The position numbers were made by a program, and so were the translations under genes. A DNA stretch of 64,000 nt. Origin: Dokdonella immobilis. Lineage in GTDB: Bacteria; Pseudomonadota; Gammaproteobacteria; Xanthomonadales; Rhodanobacteraceae. The notes under the pieces were generated by a model. The model had not been told where the DNA came from. It ran no database searches and was given only the letters and a program-made list of their open reading frames with translations. Positions 50,703 to 58,725 of the stretch are shown here, piece by piece (the stretch's first letter is position 1; every line of letters begins with the position of its first letter). The stretch is taken from positions 28,560 through 92,559 of the forward strand of contig NZ_FOVF01000017.1 of the NCBI RefSeq assembly GCF_900115085.1. The letters are read 5' to 3'.

Positions 50703-51334
50703 GTCACCGCGCCTTCGCTGGCGGCCCGCCGGTAATGCCAGATCGCAACGATGCAGCCGACCAGACTGGCCAGGACCAGGGCAAGGATCAGCAGGTGCGC
50801 AATGACGACCGGTGTCGCCCATGCCAGTCGATCGGCAGGCGACAGGCCCAGCGTTACCGCAACCGCGATCACGAACAGGCAGATCGCGGTGTGGGAACCG
50901 CTATCGGCACGCCGCTGCACGTCCCGATCGCGTTCGTCCTCCTGCACGCCGGCGTGGGCGCGCTGACGCAGCACCGCGGAAAACACGATCCAGCCAACCA
51001 CCAGCATGGCGACCGTGCGCCCGAGGCCAGCCAGGTCCGCAGCCTTTTCAGCGCGCGCGATGGCGTCGGCGTTGGCGACGAGGAACGCTGCGATAGCGCC
51101 GCTGAAGGCCAGCGCCACCCACTGGCGCACTTCGCCGGGGGAGACAGCCGATTCGCGGTTTGGCGGAATGCGCGTGGACAGCCACAGACCGGCCCAGGCC
51201 GTCAGCAGCAGGAGCCCGGTGCCCGCCGCGCCCGTGTCGATGCCGAGCCAGCGCGTCGGCGTCACCAGGATCAGCCACAAGGCGAGGGAGGCGGGGGCCA
51301 GCAACCAGAACAGGGCGGAATTCGGAACACGCAT
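50699..51334 (-). CDS. Hypothetical multi-span membrane protein paired with an XRE regulator
   Basis: 211 residues with about six hydrophobic segments (near 10-26, 38-54, 72-90, 103-122, 147-165 and 175-198) separated by a charged loop (AGVQEDERDRDVQRR). No recognised catalytic motif; this pairing with a small XRE protein is common among DUF2178-like membrane proteins. First gene of a two-gene operon with a 4-nt overlap. Confidence 0.72.
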   Translation of the reverse strand: MRVPNSALFWLLAPASLALWLILVTPTRWLGIDTGAAGTGLLLLTAWAGLWLSTRIPPNRESAVSPGEVRQWVALAFSGAIAAFLVANADAIARAEKAADLAGLGRTVAMLVVGWIVFSAVLRQRAHAGVQEDERDRDVQRRADSGSHTAICLFVIAVAVTLGLSPADRLAWATPVVIAHLLILALVLASLVGCIVAIWHYRRAASEGAVT

Positions 51335-51356
51335 GTTGTCACACCGTCATTACAAT

Positions 51357-51371
51357 ATGTACGGTATACAT
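51357..51371. promoter_or_regulatory. Candidate operator between divergent XRE operon and ybbN-like gene
   Basis: ATGTA-cggta-TACAT is a perfect 5+5 dyad in an AT-rich pocket of a GC-rich genome, 23 bp upstream of the membrane/XRE operon start. A TGTAATG word flanks it on both sides on the minus strand. A TATACAT/CATATT-like -10 overlaps it. Binding by the XRE protein is inference. Confidence 0.4.
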
Positions 51372-51476
51372 TACATTTCACCATCGCGAACTGTCAATCC
51401 CGTCGGCTCCGGGTCGCCTTGATATCCTTCGCGCCAACCCGAAGTCCTTGGGGCTTCCCATCGCCCAGGAGTCAAA

Positions 51477-52355
51477 GTGCCCGATTTTCCAAGCGCCCCA
51501 CCCACCCACAGCATCGATATCACCGCGGCGAATTTCGAAGCGGAACTGCTCCAGGCCTCGATGGCGCTGCCGGTCCTGGTCGATTTCTGGACCCCGCGCA
51601 GCGAGGTCAGCGTCAAACTCGGCGAACTGCTGGGGAAACTGGTCGGCGAGTACCAGGGTGCGGTCCGCCTGGCCCGCATCGAGGTCGACAGCCAGCCGCA
51701 GGTTGCCGCGATGTTCGGCATCCGCAGCGTGCCGACCGTGGTCATCGTGCGTGATGGCCAGCCGGCCGATGGCTTCGCCGGAGCCTTGCCGGAAAACGAG
51801 ATCCGCGAGTTCCTCGTCCGCCACGCCGGCGCGCCCGCGGCCGCCGACGAAGCCGCCGAGTCCGACGCCGACAAGCCTGCCGAATCGCCCGAACAGGCAA
51901 TCGCCCGCCTGCAGCAGGAAATCGCCGCCGCACCGGATCGCGCCGAACTGAAGCTCGATCTCGCCGTTGCCCACATGCAGGCCGGCAATGCCGCTGCGGC
52001 CCGGGCCGAACTCGATGCCCTGCCGGCCAATCTCGAGAGCGACGACCGGGCCAAGCGCCTGCGTGGCCAGCTCGAATTCGTCGACCTGCTCAAGGATGCG
52101 CCGCCCGCTGCGGAACTCGAAGCGCGCATCGCGCGCGATTCGAAAGATCTCGCGGCGCGCGACCTGCTCGGCGTGCGCCTGCTCATCGATGGCCAGCTTG
52201 AAGCCGGGCTCGACCAATTCCTCGCCATCCTCGAAATCGACCGCCACTGGAACGAGGGCCAGGCGCGCAAACGCCTGATCGCCGCCTTCCTGTTCATCGA
52301 CGATGCGGAACTGGTCGGTCGCTACCGGCGGCGCATGTCGACGCTGTTGTTCTGA
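51477..52355 (+). CDS. YbbN-like co-chaperone (thioredoxin domain plus TPR-like region)
   Basis: 292 residues: N-terminal thioredoxin fold (about 12-115; PVLVDFWTPRSEVSVKL and SVPTVVIVRDGQ) followed by TPR-type helices (about 135-290). The redox CxxC is replaced (TPRSEVS), so it cannot be a thiol oxidoreductase and fits the CnoX/YbbN holdase group. The start is GTG 51477 with an AGGAG site. Divergent from the XRE operon. Confidence 0.86.
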   Translation: MPDFPSAPPTHSIDITAANFEAELLQASMALPVLVDFWTPRSEVSVKLGELLGKLVGEYQGAVRLARIEVDSQPQVAAMFGIRSVPTVVIVRDGQPADGFAGALPENEIREFLVRHAGAPAAADEAAESDADKPAESPEQAIARLQQEIAAAPDRAELKLDLAVAHMQAGNAAAARAELDALPANLESDDRAKRLRGQLEFVDLLKDAPPAAELEARIARDSKDLAARDLLGVRLLIDGQLEAGLDQFLAILEIDRHWNEGQARKRLIAAFLFIDDAELVGRYRRRMSTLLF

Positions 52356-52367
52356 AGCATCGCGCCG

Positions 52368-52820
52368 ATGAAATCCCCGCGCGCCTTGCGTCGCTTCATC
52401 AACCTGTGGCCGCCGTTCCTGTTCGCCGGCATCCGCGTCCTGCACATTGGCGAGGACTGGCGCTCGGCACGCGTGCGGTTGCGCCTGCACTGGTACAACC
52501 GCAACTTCGTCGGTACCCAGTTCGGCGGCAGCCTGTTCGCCATGACCGATCCGTTCTGGATGATCCTGACCCTGCAGTGCCTGGGCCGCGATTACATCGT
52601 CTGGGACAAGGCCGCCGAGATCGAGTTCGTCGCGCCGGGGCGCGGCGAGGTCTTTGCCGAGTTCAGGATCGAGGAGCGCTTTCTCGATGAATTGCGTGCA
52701 GCCACCGCGAATGGCGAGAAGGCCCTGCGCTGGTGCGAGACCGAAGTGGTCTCGGCCTCCGGCGAGCTGATCGCGCGGGTGCGCAAGCAGCTCTATGTGA
52801 GGCGCAAGCGCCGCGACTGA
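52368..52820 (+). CDS. DUF4442-type hotdog thioesterase-like protein
   Basis: 150 residues with a hotdog-fold pattern: RVLHIGEDWRSARVRL, then NRNFVGTQFGGSLFAMTDPF, the DUF4442 signature in place of the PaaI motif. It lies 12 bp downstream of the ybbN-like gene and is probably co-transcribed. Acyl-CoA or thioester substrate unknown. Confidence 0.8.
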   Translation: MKSPRALRRFINLWPPFLFAGIRVLHIGEDWRSARVRLRLHWYNRNFVGTQFGGSLFAMTDPFWMILTLQCLGRDYIVWDKAAEIEFVAPGRGEVFAEFRIEERFLDELRAATANGEKALRWCETEVVSASGELIARVRKQLYVRRKRRD

Positions 52821-52839
52821 GCGCGGCCACGCGATCGGA

Positions 52840-53298
52840 TCAGGATTCGGCCCGGCTCACGACGACGTCGGCGATCCAGAGTGCTTTCCAGCGCGCGATT
52901 TTTTCTTCGTCGCTCAGCATCTGCGGCGATGCCGGCTGCGCTTCGCCGAAATCCGACCCGGACCCTAGGCAATTCGCATTGACCGCTGCGAAGCTGCGCG
53001 CGCCTTCTTCGAAGATGACCGCCACGCAGACGCCGCAGCGTGCGCAAAGGAGAAACCGCGCCGTTTCCGAACCCTGCCGATAGTCGCGCAGCATGCCGGT
53101 CGCCTGTTCGCCGATGCGCAGCCGGCCCTCTGCATCGGACAGCCAGGTGGCGCCGTGGCGGCGACAGAACGTGCAGTCACAGACGCGCGGATGAAATCCG
53201 GCCAGGTCCTTCGCCGTCGCGAATTCGACCTGCACTGCGCCGCAATGGCAGCTACCCGGAATCGCGCGCATATCAGCCGTTTCCTTAGAGTCGGACAT
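52840..53298 (-). CDS. GFA/CENP-V-domain zinc protein
   Basis: 152 residues with the GFA zinc-cysteine pattern: SCHCGAVQVEF, CDCTFCRRHGA and CARCGVC. Proteins of this fold are annotated as glutathione-dependent formaldehyde-activating, but most have no proven activity. ATG 53298 is used; an ATG at residue 10 is possible. First of the long run of small minus-strand genes. Confidence 0.84.
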   Translation of the reverse strand: MSDSKETADMRAIPGSCHCGAVQVEFATAKDLAGFHPRVCDCTFCRRHGATWLSDAEGRLRIGEQATGMLRDYRQGSETARFLLCARCGVCVAVIFEEGARSFAAVNANCLGSGSDFGEAQPASPQMLSDEEKIARWKALWIADVVVSRAES

Positions 53299-53365
53299 GA
53301 GCTTGGCACTGCCTACGGGTGGATCCGGTCACTGCAAAGCGCACCATGTGACGGTCGCTCATCGG

Positions 53366-53740
53366 TCAGCCTGCATCGGTCGCGGGCCCGAGATCGGTCC
53401 GATCGCCTGATGTCGGCGGCGTCGAGATGACGAGGAATTCGACATCGGCCGGGGAATGGTTGGCGAATCGGTGGGCCACGCCGGGCTCGACATGGACGCC
53501 CTGTCCCGCGCCGAAACTGACTGCGCCGGAATCGAATTCGAGTGTCGCCGTGCCCGAGAGAACGAAGAAGAACTGACGCGCGCGAGCGTGGACGTGGCGA
53601 ACCTCTCCGGCACCGGGCGGCACGCGTTCCTGGATGACGCTCAAGTCCGCCTGCTTGAGCAGGTGCCAGCCATCGCAGGCACTGCCCCAAGAGTAGTGTT
53701 CGGCATGACTGGTATCGGAGATGCGGTCGGTCGGGCTCAT
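53366..53740 (-). CDS. Small cupin-domain protein
   Basis: 124 residues. Cupin motif 1 reads VRHVHARARQFFFVLSG and motif 2 GQGVHVEPGVAHRFAN, giving the usual metal-binding histidines. ATG 53740 is chosen because longer frames run into the neighbouring GNAT gene. Isolated gene, function unknown. Confidence 0.82.
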   Translation of the reverse strand: MSPTDRISDTSHAEHYSWGSACDGWHLLKQADLSVIQERVPPGAGEVRHVHARARQFFFVLSGTATLEFDSGAVSFGAGQGVHVEPGVAHRFANHSPADVEFLVISTPPTSGDRTDLGPATDAG

Positions 53741-53786
53741 GTCGTCTGCAGTTCTCGGATCGGTCGGTTTGATCACCGACAATGGA

Positions 53787-54209
53787 TCAGCGCACGCGCT
53801 CCCCCGCGCCGAGCACCCAGGCCCGCGGATTGTGGCTGAATCCGATCCTCGGATAGAACTCATTGGCTGCCGGCGCCGACAACAGCACGAGCATGCAGCG
53901 CGGCCCGAGCGCATCCTGGGTCTGTTCGATCAGGCGCCTGCCGATACCCTGGTGCTGGTGCGACTTGGCCACCGCCAGATCGGCCAGGTAGGCGGCATGG
54001 GCGAAATCGGTCAGCGTTCGCGCGATGCCGACGAGCGCGTCACCATCCCACGCTGTGATGGTCAGGTTCGCGTTCTCCATCATCTGTCGCATGACCTCGC
54101 GGTCATCGACCGGCCGGCGCTCGGCCAGGGTCGAGTCCCGGAACAGGGCGATGAAGCGGTCGAGATCGATCGTGGCATCCCGCCGAAACGCGATTTCAGG
54201 GGAACTCAT
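53787..54209 (-). CDS. GNAT-family N-acetyltransferase
   Basis: 140 residues. Motif A is LADLAVAKSHQHQGIGRRLIEQ, followed by LLSAPAANEFYPRIGFS. Resembles small GNATs that acetylate amino-sugar or polyamine-like acceptors; no specific substrate. ATG 54209 has an AGGGG site upstream. Separated by 25 bp from the VOC gene upstream. Confidence 0.85.
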   Translation of the reverse strand: MSSPEIAFRRDATIDLDRFIALFRDSTLAERRPVDDREVMRQMMENANLTITAWDGDALVGIARTLTDFAHAAYLADLAVAKSHQHQGIGRRLIEQTQDALGPRCMLVLLSAPAANEFYPRIGFSHNPRAWVLGAGERVR

Positions 54210-54234
54210 GGGACTGCCCTGCGATTTCGCGTGG

Positions 54235-54624
54235 TCATGCCCGGTCCGCTTTCGACACATGCTGGTCGACAAGGATCGGATTGCCGTCCGGATCGAGCAG
54301 GCTGAAACTGGCAGGGCCGGTCGTGGACTCGTCGGCCTCGCTGACCAGGGCCACGCCACTGGCCTTGAGGCGACGCTGCAGTTCGCGCACATCGGTGAAT
54401 CCAGCGACGCTGTTCGCATTCTGGTCCCAGCCCGGGTTGAAGGTCAGGACGTTCTTCTCGAACATGCCCTGGAACAGGCCGATGATGTGCTCGCCATTCT
54501 TGAGGATCAGCCAGTTCTGCGCAGCATTGCCGCCGAAGGTCGTGAAGCCGAGCTTTTCGTAGAAAGCCCTCGATGCCTCGATGTCCTTGACCGCGAGACT
54601 GACCGAAAACGCGCCGAGATTCAT
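54235..54624 (-). CDS. VOC/glyoxalase-fold protein
   Basis: 129 residues with a single vicinal-oxygen-chelate domain: [20 protein letters not shown] and the C-terminal [15 protein letters not shown]. Shape resembles bleomycin-resistance/glyoxalase relatives. ATG 54624 is preceded by GGGAGC. About 37 bp upstream of the start is a GTTAGGC word within a short hairpin sequence that resembles an attC end. Confidence 0.86.
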   Translation of the reverse strand: MNLGAFSVSLAVKDIEASRAFYEKLGFTTFGGNAAQNWLILKNGEHIIGLFQGMFEKNVLTFNPGWDQNANSVAGFTDVRELQRRLKASGVALVSEADESTTGPASFSLLDPDGNPILVDQHVSKADRA

Positions 54625-55133
54625 GGCCTGCTCCCATTTGCCCTGGATCGTGAGTGCAAAGCCTAACGCAACCGGGGCTCGTGCGGCCGAAGCCCATCCT
54701 TTACCGGTCTCTGACCCGAATGGCACTAATGTAAGGCTCGTCATTCCAGCGTAGGCTGGAATCCAGTTCCTATGCTTTCGTCGGAATGTCCTAAAAAGAA
54801 CTGGATCCCCGCCTGCGCAGGGATGACGAAAAGTAAGGATCGGTCTTAAGGAGGCTCTGACCCCGTTTTTCGGACCCGTTCTTCACTTTTTTTCCTGCTT
54901 TTTTTTGCCGTCATTCCAGCGCAGGCTGGAATCTATCTTGACTTGCTCTTCCGCTCCCGACTGCGTGATGCAGTAATCGCGGCATCATCCGATTCCACAA
55001 GACAGCCGCTCCCGCCTTCGCGGGAATTACGCGCGTCCAGTCGCAAACAAGGAAGGCCCAGGCATTTCCCGTCTCGGTTCGCGACAGCCGGAGGAATCCA
55101 AACGAGCATTCCCTGCACATTGCTTCTCGGCAC
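54625..55133. repeat. Gene-free repeat cluster
   Basis: 509 bp without a gene. It holds palindromic elements at 54739-54828 (outer arms CGTCATTCC and GGATGACG, each half itself a hairpin), 54909-54933 (GTCATTCCAGC-GCAG-GCTGGAAT) and about 55010-55027 (TCCCGCCTTCGCGGGA). A T-rich stretch lies at 54886-54906. The word TTAAGGAGGCTCTGACC at 54846-54862 matches the terminal repeats of the element at 58396-58706 at 15 of 17 positions. Confidence 0.75.
54661..54667 (-). other. attC-like core (degenerate)
   Basis: On the minus strand TTGCGTTAGGC contains GTTAGGC (consensus GTTRRRY) and is preceded by GGGCT-11 nt-AGCCC, a stem as in attC right halves. attC2 in the array at 63 kb ends TTGCGTTAGAC. No matching R'' (RYYYAAC) was found, so this is at best an eroded site. 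Confidence 0.35.
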
Positions 55134-55607
55134 TCAGGAACCGCCGAAATCCACCTCCTTGACCAGATGCAAGGCATTTTCGACACCCTGGTAGTAGCCG
55201 CGCGAAGCATTGACCTGCTCGAAGCCGAGGCGCGCATAGAAGGCACGGGCGACGCGGTTGGATTGCCGCACCTCGACCTGCACGCGCGTGATGCCGGCCT
55301 GTCTCAGGGTCTCCTCGAGCCAGCCGATCAGGGCCGAACCGATGCCGCGACGCCGGCAGCCCGGCGCGACAGCCAGCAGCAGCAAATGCGCGTCCTCGCT
55401 GCGGTAGGCCATCAGGGCGAATCCGCAGATCGCGTCGCCGTCGCGCGCGACGACCACGTTCGTTTCACGGTCCTGGATCGCACGCCAGACCCGACCGGTC
55501 GTCCACGACTAGCGAAGTCCGTGCTCGATTTCGCGTCGCGAAAGATCGGCGATGGCCTGCGCGTCCGCAGGCACGGCCAGGCCAATACTCGGCAAGCCGA
55601 TCATCAT
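55134..55607 (-). pseudogene. RimI-like GNAT acetyltransferase gene interrupted by an amber codon
   Basis: The frame from ATG 55607 (or 55604) reads LPSIGLAVPADAQAIADLS...EIEHGLR, then TAG at 55511-55509, and continues without a frame change as SWTTGRVWRAIQDRETNVVV into the acetyl-CoA motif LAVAPGCRRRGIGSALIGWL and AFYARLGFE. Related GNATs have Trp at the stop position (HGLRWSW), so a single TGG to TAG change explains it. The part after the stop could start internally at 55457 (107 residues) but would lack the first strand and helix. Confidence 0.75.
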
Positions 55608-55620
55608 TGCCCGGAGCCGC

Positions 55621-56058
55621 CTAGTCTGGCCCGCATTGCTGTAGCGCCGTCAACGCGCGCATCGCTTGTTCGGCCTGCTCGATCGGCACGAAGATGTGGT
55701 CGTGCGCGAGTCCGGCGACCACGTTGCAGGCAATACCGGCGCGGCCAAGCGCCGTGGAGAATGCCGCCGTGAAGCCGGTCGCCTGAAGATCGGACTGGAC
55801 CCGCAAGGTGATCCAGGCGCAGCGCAGTGCCGGCTCGAGACCCAGTTTCGTGGCCAGCGATTCCTCGATAATCAGCGACAGGCCCGCCGGCTCGCGGATC
55901 GAGGCAATCACGTGTGCGGCGTCGATCGACGCGTCGGCCGGTGCCATCGCATATACGTAGATCCCCGGATTGAGGAAGGGCTGCATGGCCCGCAGCAGCT
56001 CGGCAAGATCGCTGATCGGCGTCACGTTCGAACCCGGCACAGGCCGGCGTGGTGGCAT
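55621..56058 (-). CDS. Tandem ACT-domain protein
   Basis: 145 residues. PGIYVYAMAPADASI followed by REPAGLSLIIEE, then ITLRVQSDLQATGFTAAFSTAL and GIACNVVAGLAHDHIFVP, the two-ACT layout of a common small bacterial family with unknown ligand. ATG 56058 is chosen; an upstream start would overlap the EthD gene. Ends 14 bp before the broken GNAT gene. Confidence 0.82.
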   Translation of the reverse strand: MPPRRPVPGSNVTPISDLAELLRAMQPFLNPGIYVYAMAPADASIDAAHVIASIREPAGLSLIIEESLATKLGLEPALRCAWITLRVQSDLQATGFTAAFSTALGRAGIACNVVAGLAHDHIFVPIEQAEQAMRALTALQQCGPD

Positions 56059-56083
56059 TGCGGACGATACGACATCGCTGAGA

Positions 56084-56413
56084 TCACTCGCCCACGTGGT
56101 ACTGGCGGGTGACCGCACAGACATGGATCTCGGGATTGATGTCGGTGAAGTTGGGCACGTCCACCAGCAGCTTGGCCCCGGCCAGGGTCAGTGCCGCCTG
56201 GGCCGCCGCCAGCGAGAGAAAATAGGCATTCGAGCTCGCCACGATCGCGCCCGGCTTGGGCTCCCCGGCGGACTGTGTTTCGTCGCTTTCCAGGCGCTGC
56301 AAACCGAGCGGCAGCAGTAGTTCCCGGGTTATCCGCATGTGCTCGGTCCGGTAATAGACCTGATCGAACCGCGCGCCATCCTTCCATCGATAGTTGCCGC
56401 AGACCTTGACCAT
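56084..56413 (-). CDS. EthD-like small protein
   Basis: 109 residues resembling EthD/dimeric alpha-beta barrel proteins: VKVCGNYRWKDGARFDQVYY at the start and EIHVCAVTRQYHVGE at the end. ATG 56413 has a GGAGG site 6 nt upstream. Function unknown. Confidence 0.65.
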   Translation of the reverse strand: MVKVCGNYRWKDGARFDQVYYRTEHMRITRELLLPLGLQRLESDETQSAGEPKPGAIVASSNAYFLSLAAAQAALTLAGAKLLVDVPNFTDINPEIHVCAVTRQYHVGE

Positions 56414-56507
56414 ATGTCCTCCGGTTGCGCATCCTCGCCAGCGCACTGTACCAAGTTCCGCCGCATGGGCGGCTCCGGCTCCATCTGGCGCCCCGGAAAG
56501 ACCGCAC

Positions 56508-56843
56508 CTAGCGAATGATCGCCATCACCAGCGAAAGCCCGAACAGTCCCCAACCGACGTATTTTCCAATCTGGGCGAACAGGCGGTAATGAGTCTCGTT
56601 GTTTCTGCGGTCGTAATGGTCGACGACTACCGACAGCATGACCACGCAGGCAGTGATCATGGCTCCGTACATGATCCAGGCCGGCACGTCGTGGAGGTGG
56701 ATCCCGCGCGAGCGCTTGCCCGGTATGTAGAGGTCGTTGACCCAGACTCCATAACTGCCATAGCAGAAAAGCAGCACCGAGAAGGCGATGTAGCGGGTGC
56801 GCTCATTCGACGGAATGTGATTGGGCGTGTAGTCGTCTTTCAT
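56508..56843 (-). CDS. Hypothetical small membrane protein
   Basis: 111 residues with three hydrophobic segments (about 18-36, 57-76 and 90-110). No recognised family. ATG 56843 is used; the family-independent choice avoids an upstream charged leader. Confidence 0.6.
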   Translation of the reverse strand: MKDDYTPNHIPSNERTRYIAFSVLLFCYGSYGVWVNDLYIPGKRSRGIHLHDVPAWIMYGAMITACVVMLSVVVDHYDRRNNETHYRLFAQIGKYVGWGLFGLSLVMAIIR

Positions 56844-56929
56844 GAGCTGAATCCTGCCATGAGCCTCCCCTCGTTTCGGTGTCAACGCCGGTCCTGGGTC
56901 GTGGCCATTCCCGGCTGCCCATCCATTCT

Positions 56930-57388
56930 TCAGATCCCGGCCCGCAATGACAGGTAGGCCAGAAGTGCCAGCAGCGCGACCGTGAGGAACACGGAGACCT
57001 TCCTGATAAACCGCTTCATTTCTGCCGAGGCTTCGGCCTTGAATCGGGCCAGCGCTTGCGGATTGCGTTCGAGCCAGGCATCCACGCGCTCCTTCGATTC
57101 CTTGAGGCCGAGCCCCGAGGCTTCGCGAATGTGCTTGATCGCATCGATCAGCCGGCCCTTCTGCAGCGCGAGGATCGCCGCCAGCGGGATATCGCCGCTG
57201 TTCGCATCTGCCCCGGTGGTTTCGGCGTGCGACGACACGGCGCGGGTTTGCACGCTTGCCTCGACCGCTTCCTTGGCATCTATCAAGCTGCAGCCGGTGT
57301 GCTCGCGAGTCAGCTTGATCGCTTCGATGAGATTTCCGCGCCGGGCCAGATCGCTGGCTGTGGGCGGGACTTCAATGGTCGATTTCAT
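56930..57388 (-). CDS. Membrane-anchored protein with two L7/L12 C-terminal-like domains
   Basis: 152 residues. Two copies of a helix-loop-helix like the ribosomal L7/L12 C-terminal domain: GNLIEAIKLTREHTGCSLID with AKEAVE, and GRLIDAIKHIREASGLGLKE with SKERVD. A C-terminal membrane helix (about 131-150) follows. ATG 57388 has a GAGG site; a GTG at 57442 is an alternative. Role unknown; the fold suggests protein-protein contact at the membrane. Confidence 0.75.
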   Translation of the reverse strand: MKSTIEVPPTASDLARRGNLIEAIKLTREHTGCSLIDAKEAVEASVQTRAVSSHAETTGADANSGDIPLAAILALQKGRLIDAIKHIREASGLGLKESKERVDAWLERNPQALARFKAEASAEMKRFIRKVSVFLTVALLALLAYLSLRAGI

Positions 57389-57483
57389 CGCGATGGCCTC
57401 GTCGATGAGGAATGGGTATTTGCCCGGATCGCTGCGACTCACCGTATTCTAGCCAGGATGCGCGGTCGAACATGGATCGCGCA

Positions 57484-58191
57484 TCAACGTGCGTTATCCC
57501 GCAGCGGCTTCAAATCCAAATCCCGGACGCCCGAACCCGCCGCCTGCATGCGATGGATCCGTATCATCAGCACGAGGAATACGAGGCACAAGGGTACCGT
57601 GACCAGATCGGACAGCACGGTGACGATGTTGGCCTGGATCAGTTCATCGACCGCTTTGGCCCGCATCATCAAACGAAACGACGCATTGCCCAGCAAGGAT
57701 GAAACAATCCAGAAGAACCACCACAGGCCCAGCAGGTTGGGAACGATCTGGCCTTGCCAGCCTTCGGGTCGGGCACTGGCTTTCCAGATCTCCTTCATCG
57801 CCATGTAAGGCTTCCATAGATTCATGATCGGCACGAAATACCAGCCTATCGACCAGCCCGGCGTGAAATCCATGTTGCGCGCACCCAGCGCCCGTGCATT
57901 CCAGTTCGCACGATGGATCCAGCGAAGTATCAGGAATCCGGACACGACCGAGATGACGATCTGGGCCAGTCCGATCAGCCGCTGCCGTGCGTCGCTGGCT
58001 TCGGCGGCGTCAATCGCGGCCTGCTGCGATGCAAAGACACCGTCCCGGATTCCGCTCAGGACCCCATACTCGAGATAGCCCGCCACTACGGCGATCAGGC
58101 TGATGGCAAGCTGTGCGTAGATCGACAGCCGGACCCACCTGACCAGTGCATCCGGATCCCTGAACATGTAGTTTCGTATCGTATTCATCAC
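57484..58191 (-). CDS. DUF4328-type membrane protein
   Basis: 235 residues with about six membrane segments. The central TPGWSIGWYFVPIMNLWKPY and the following MAMKEIW are the DUF4328 signature. No function is known for the family. Confidence 0.72.
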   Translation of the reverse strand: MMNTIRNYMFRDPDALVRWVRLSIYAQLAISLIAVVAGYLEYGVLSGIRDGVFASQQAAIDAAEASDARQRLIGLAQIVISVVSGFLILRWIHRANWNARALGARNMDFTPGWSIGWYFVPIMNLWKPYMAMKEIWKASARPEGWQGQIVPNLLGLWWFFWIVSSLLGNASFRLMMRAKAVDELIQANIVTVLSDLVTVPLCLVFLVLMIRIHRMQAAGSGVRDLDLKPLRDNAR

Positions 58192-58395
58192 GTCCCCTGT
58201 GTGGTTTCAGAAAATGCGTAGCCTGAGTCGTTCAAGTCCAGACGCGATGTCGATCGCGCCCGGGCATGGGTCGCCAACCCGATACCCACTCGTAAATCGA
58301 CCTGTTCCCGACAAGGAACCAGGCCATCCTTCAGCATTTCGCCCTCTTTCGCCGACCCCAATTCCGCAGCGCAATTGAAGGCCACGGCTTCGTCC

Positions 58396-58706
58396 GTTCA
58401 GCACCTTTAAGGAGGGTCTGATCAAGTAGAAAGGTCGTCATGGCGTTCAGAAGGTTTTCCACATGTGCTGCGAGGCGAAGTGAAGGCTGGTTGCCCTGAC
58501 GAGGCGCGCGGTACATGGGGGGAGCCTTCTGGACGCCGTTTCAGCATCCAATCAATGCGTTAGGCGACGCCTGCCTGCGCGCAGATCCTTGTTGCGTCGA
58601 CTTGAAAGACGGCCAGTCTGTCTGCGTCGACGCGTCGCGATCTGCACACAGGCAGACGTCGTGACGACTTTGCTACTTGATCAGACCCTCCTTAACGCCG
58701 CCGAAC
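58396..58706. mobile_element. 311-bp non-autonomous element with long terminal inverted repeats
   Basis: Left end (58396-58446) and right end (58656-58706, reversed) match closely over about 50 bp. The core at 58407-58429 and its inverse 58673-58695 is a perfect 23-bp inverted repeat beginning TTAAGGAGGGTCTGATCAAG. Similarity continues outward (GTTCaGC / GTTCgGC) and inward (GTCGTCA). No coding frame is present inside, so it is MITE-like. A clear target duplication was not found. The interval 58192-58725 holds no gene apart from it. Confidence 0.75.
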
Positions 58707-58725
58707 GGTCGATCCGGGTCAGCAA

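Noticed and set aside
58555..58570. GTTAGGC word on the plus strand inside the 311-bp element as an attC
   Set aside because: No partner R'' or stem at the required distance, and orientation opposite to the array; likely chance.
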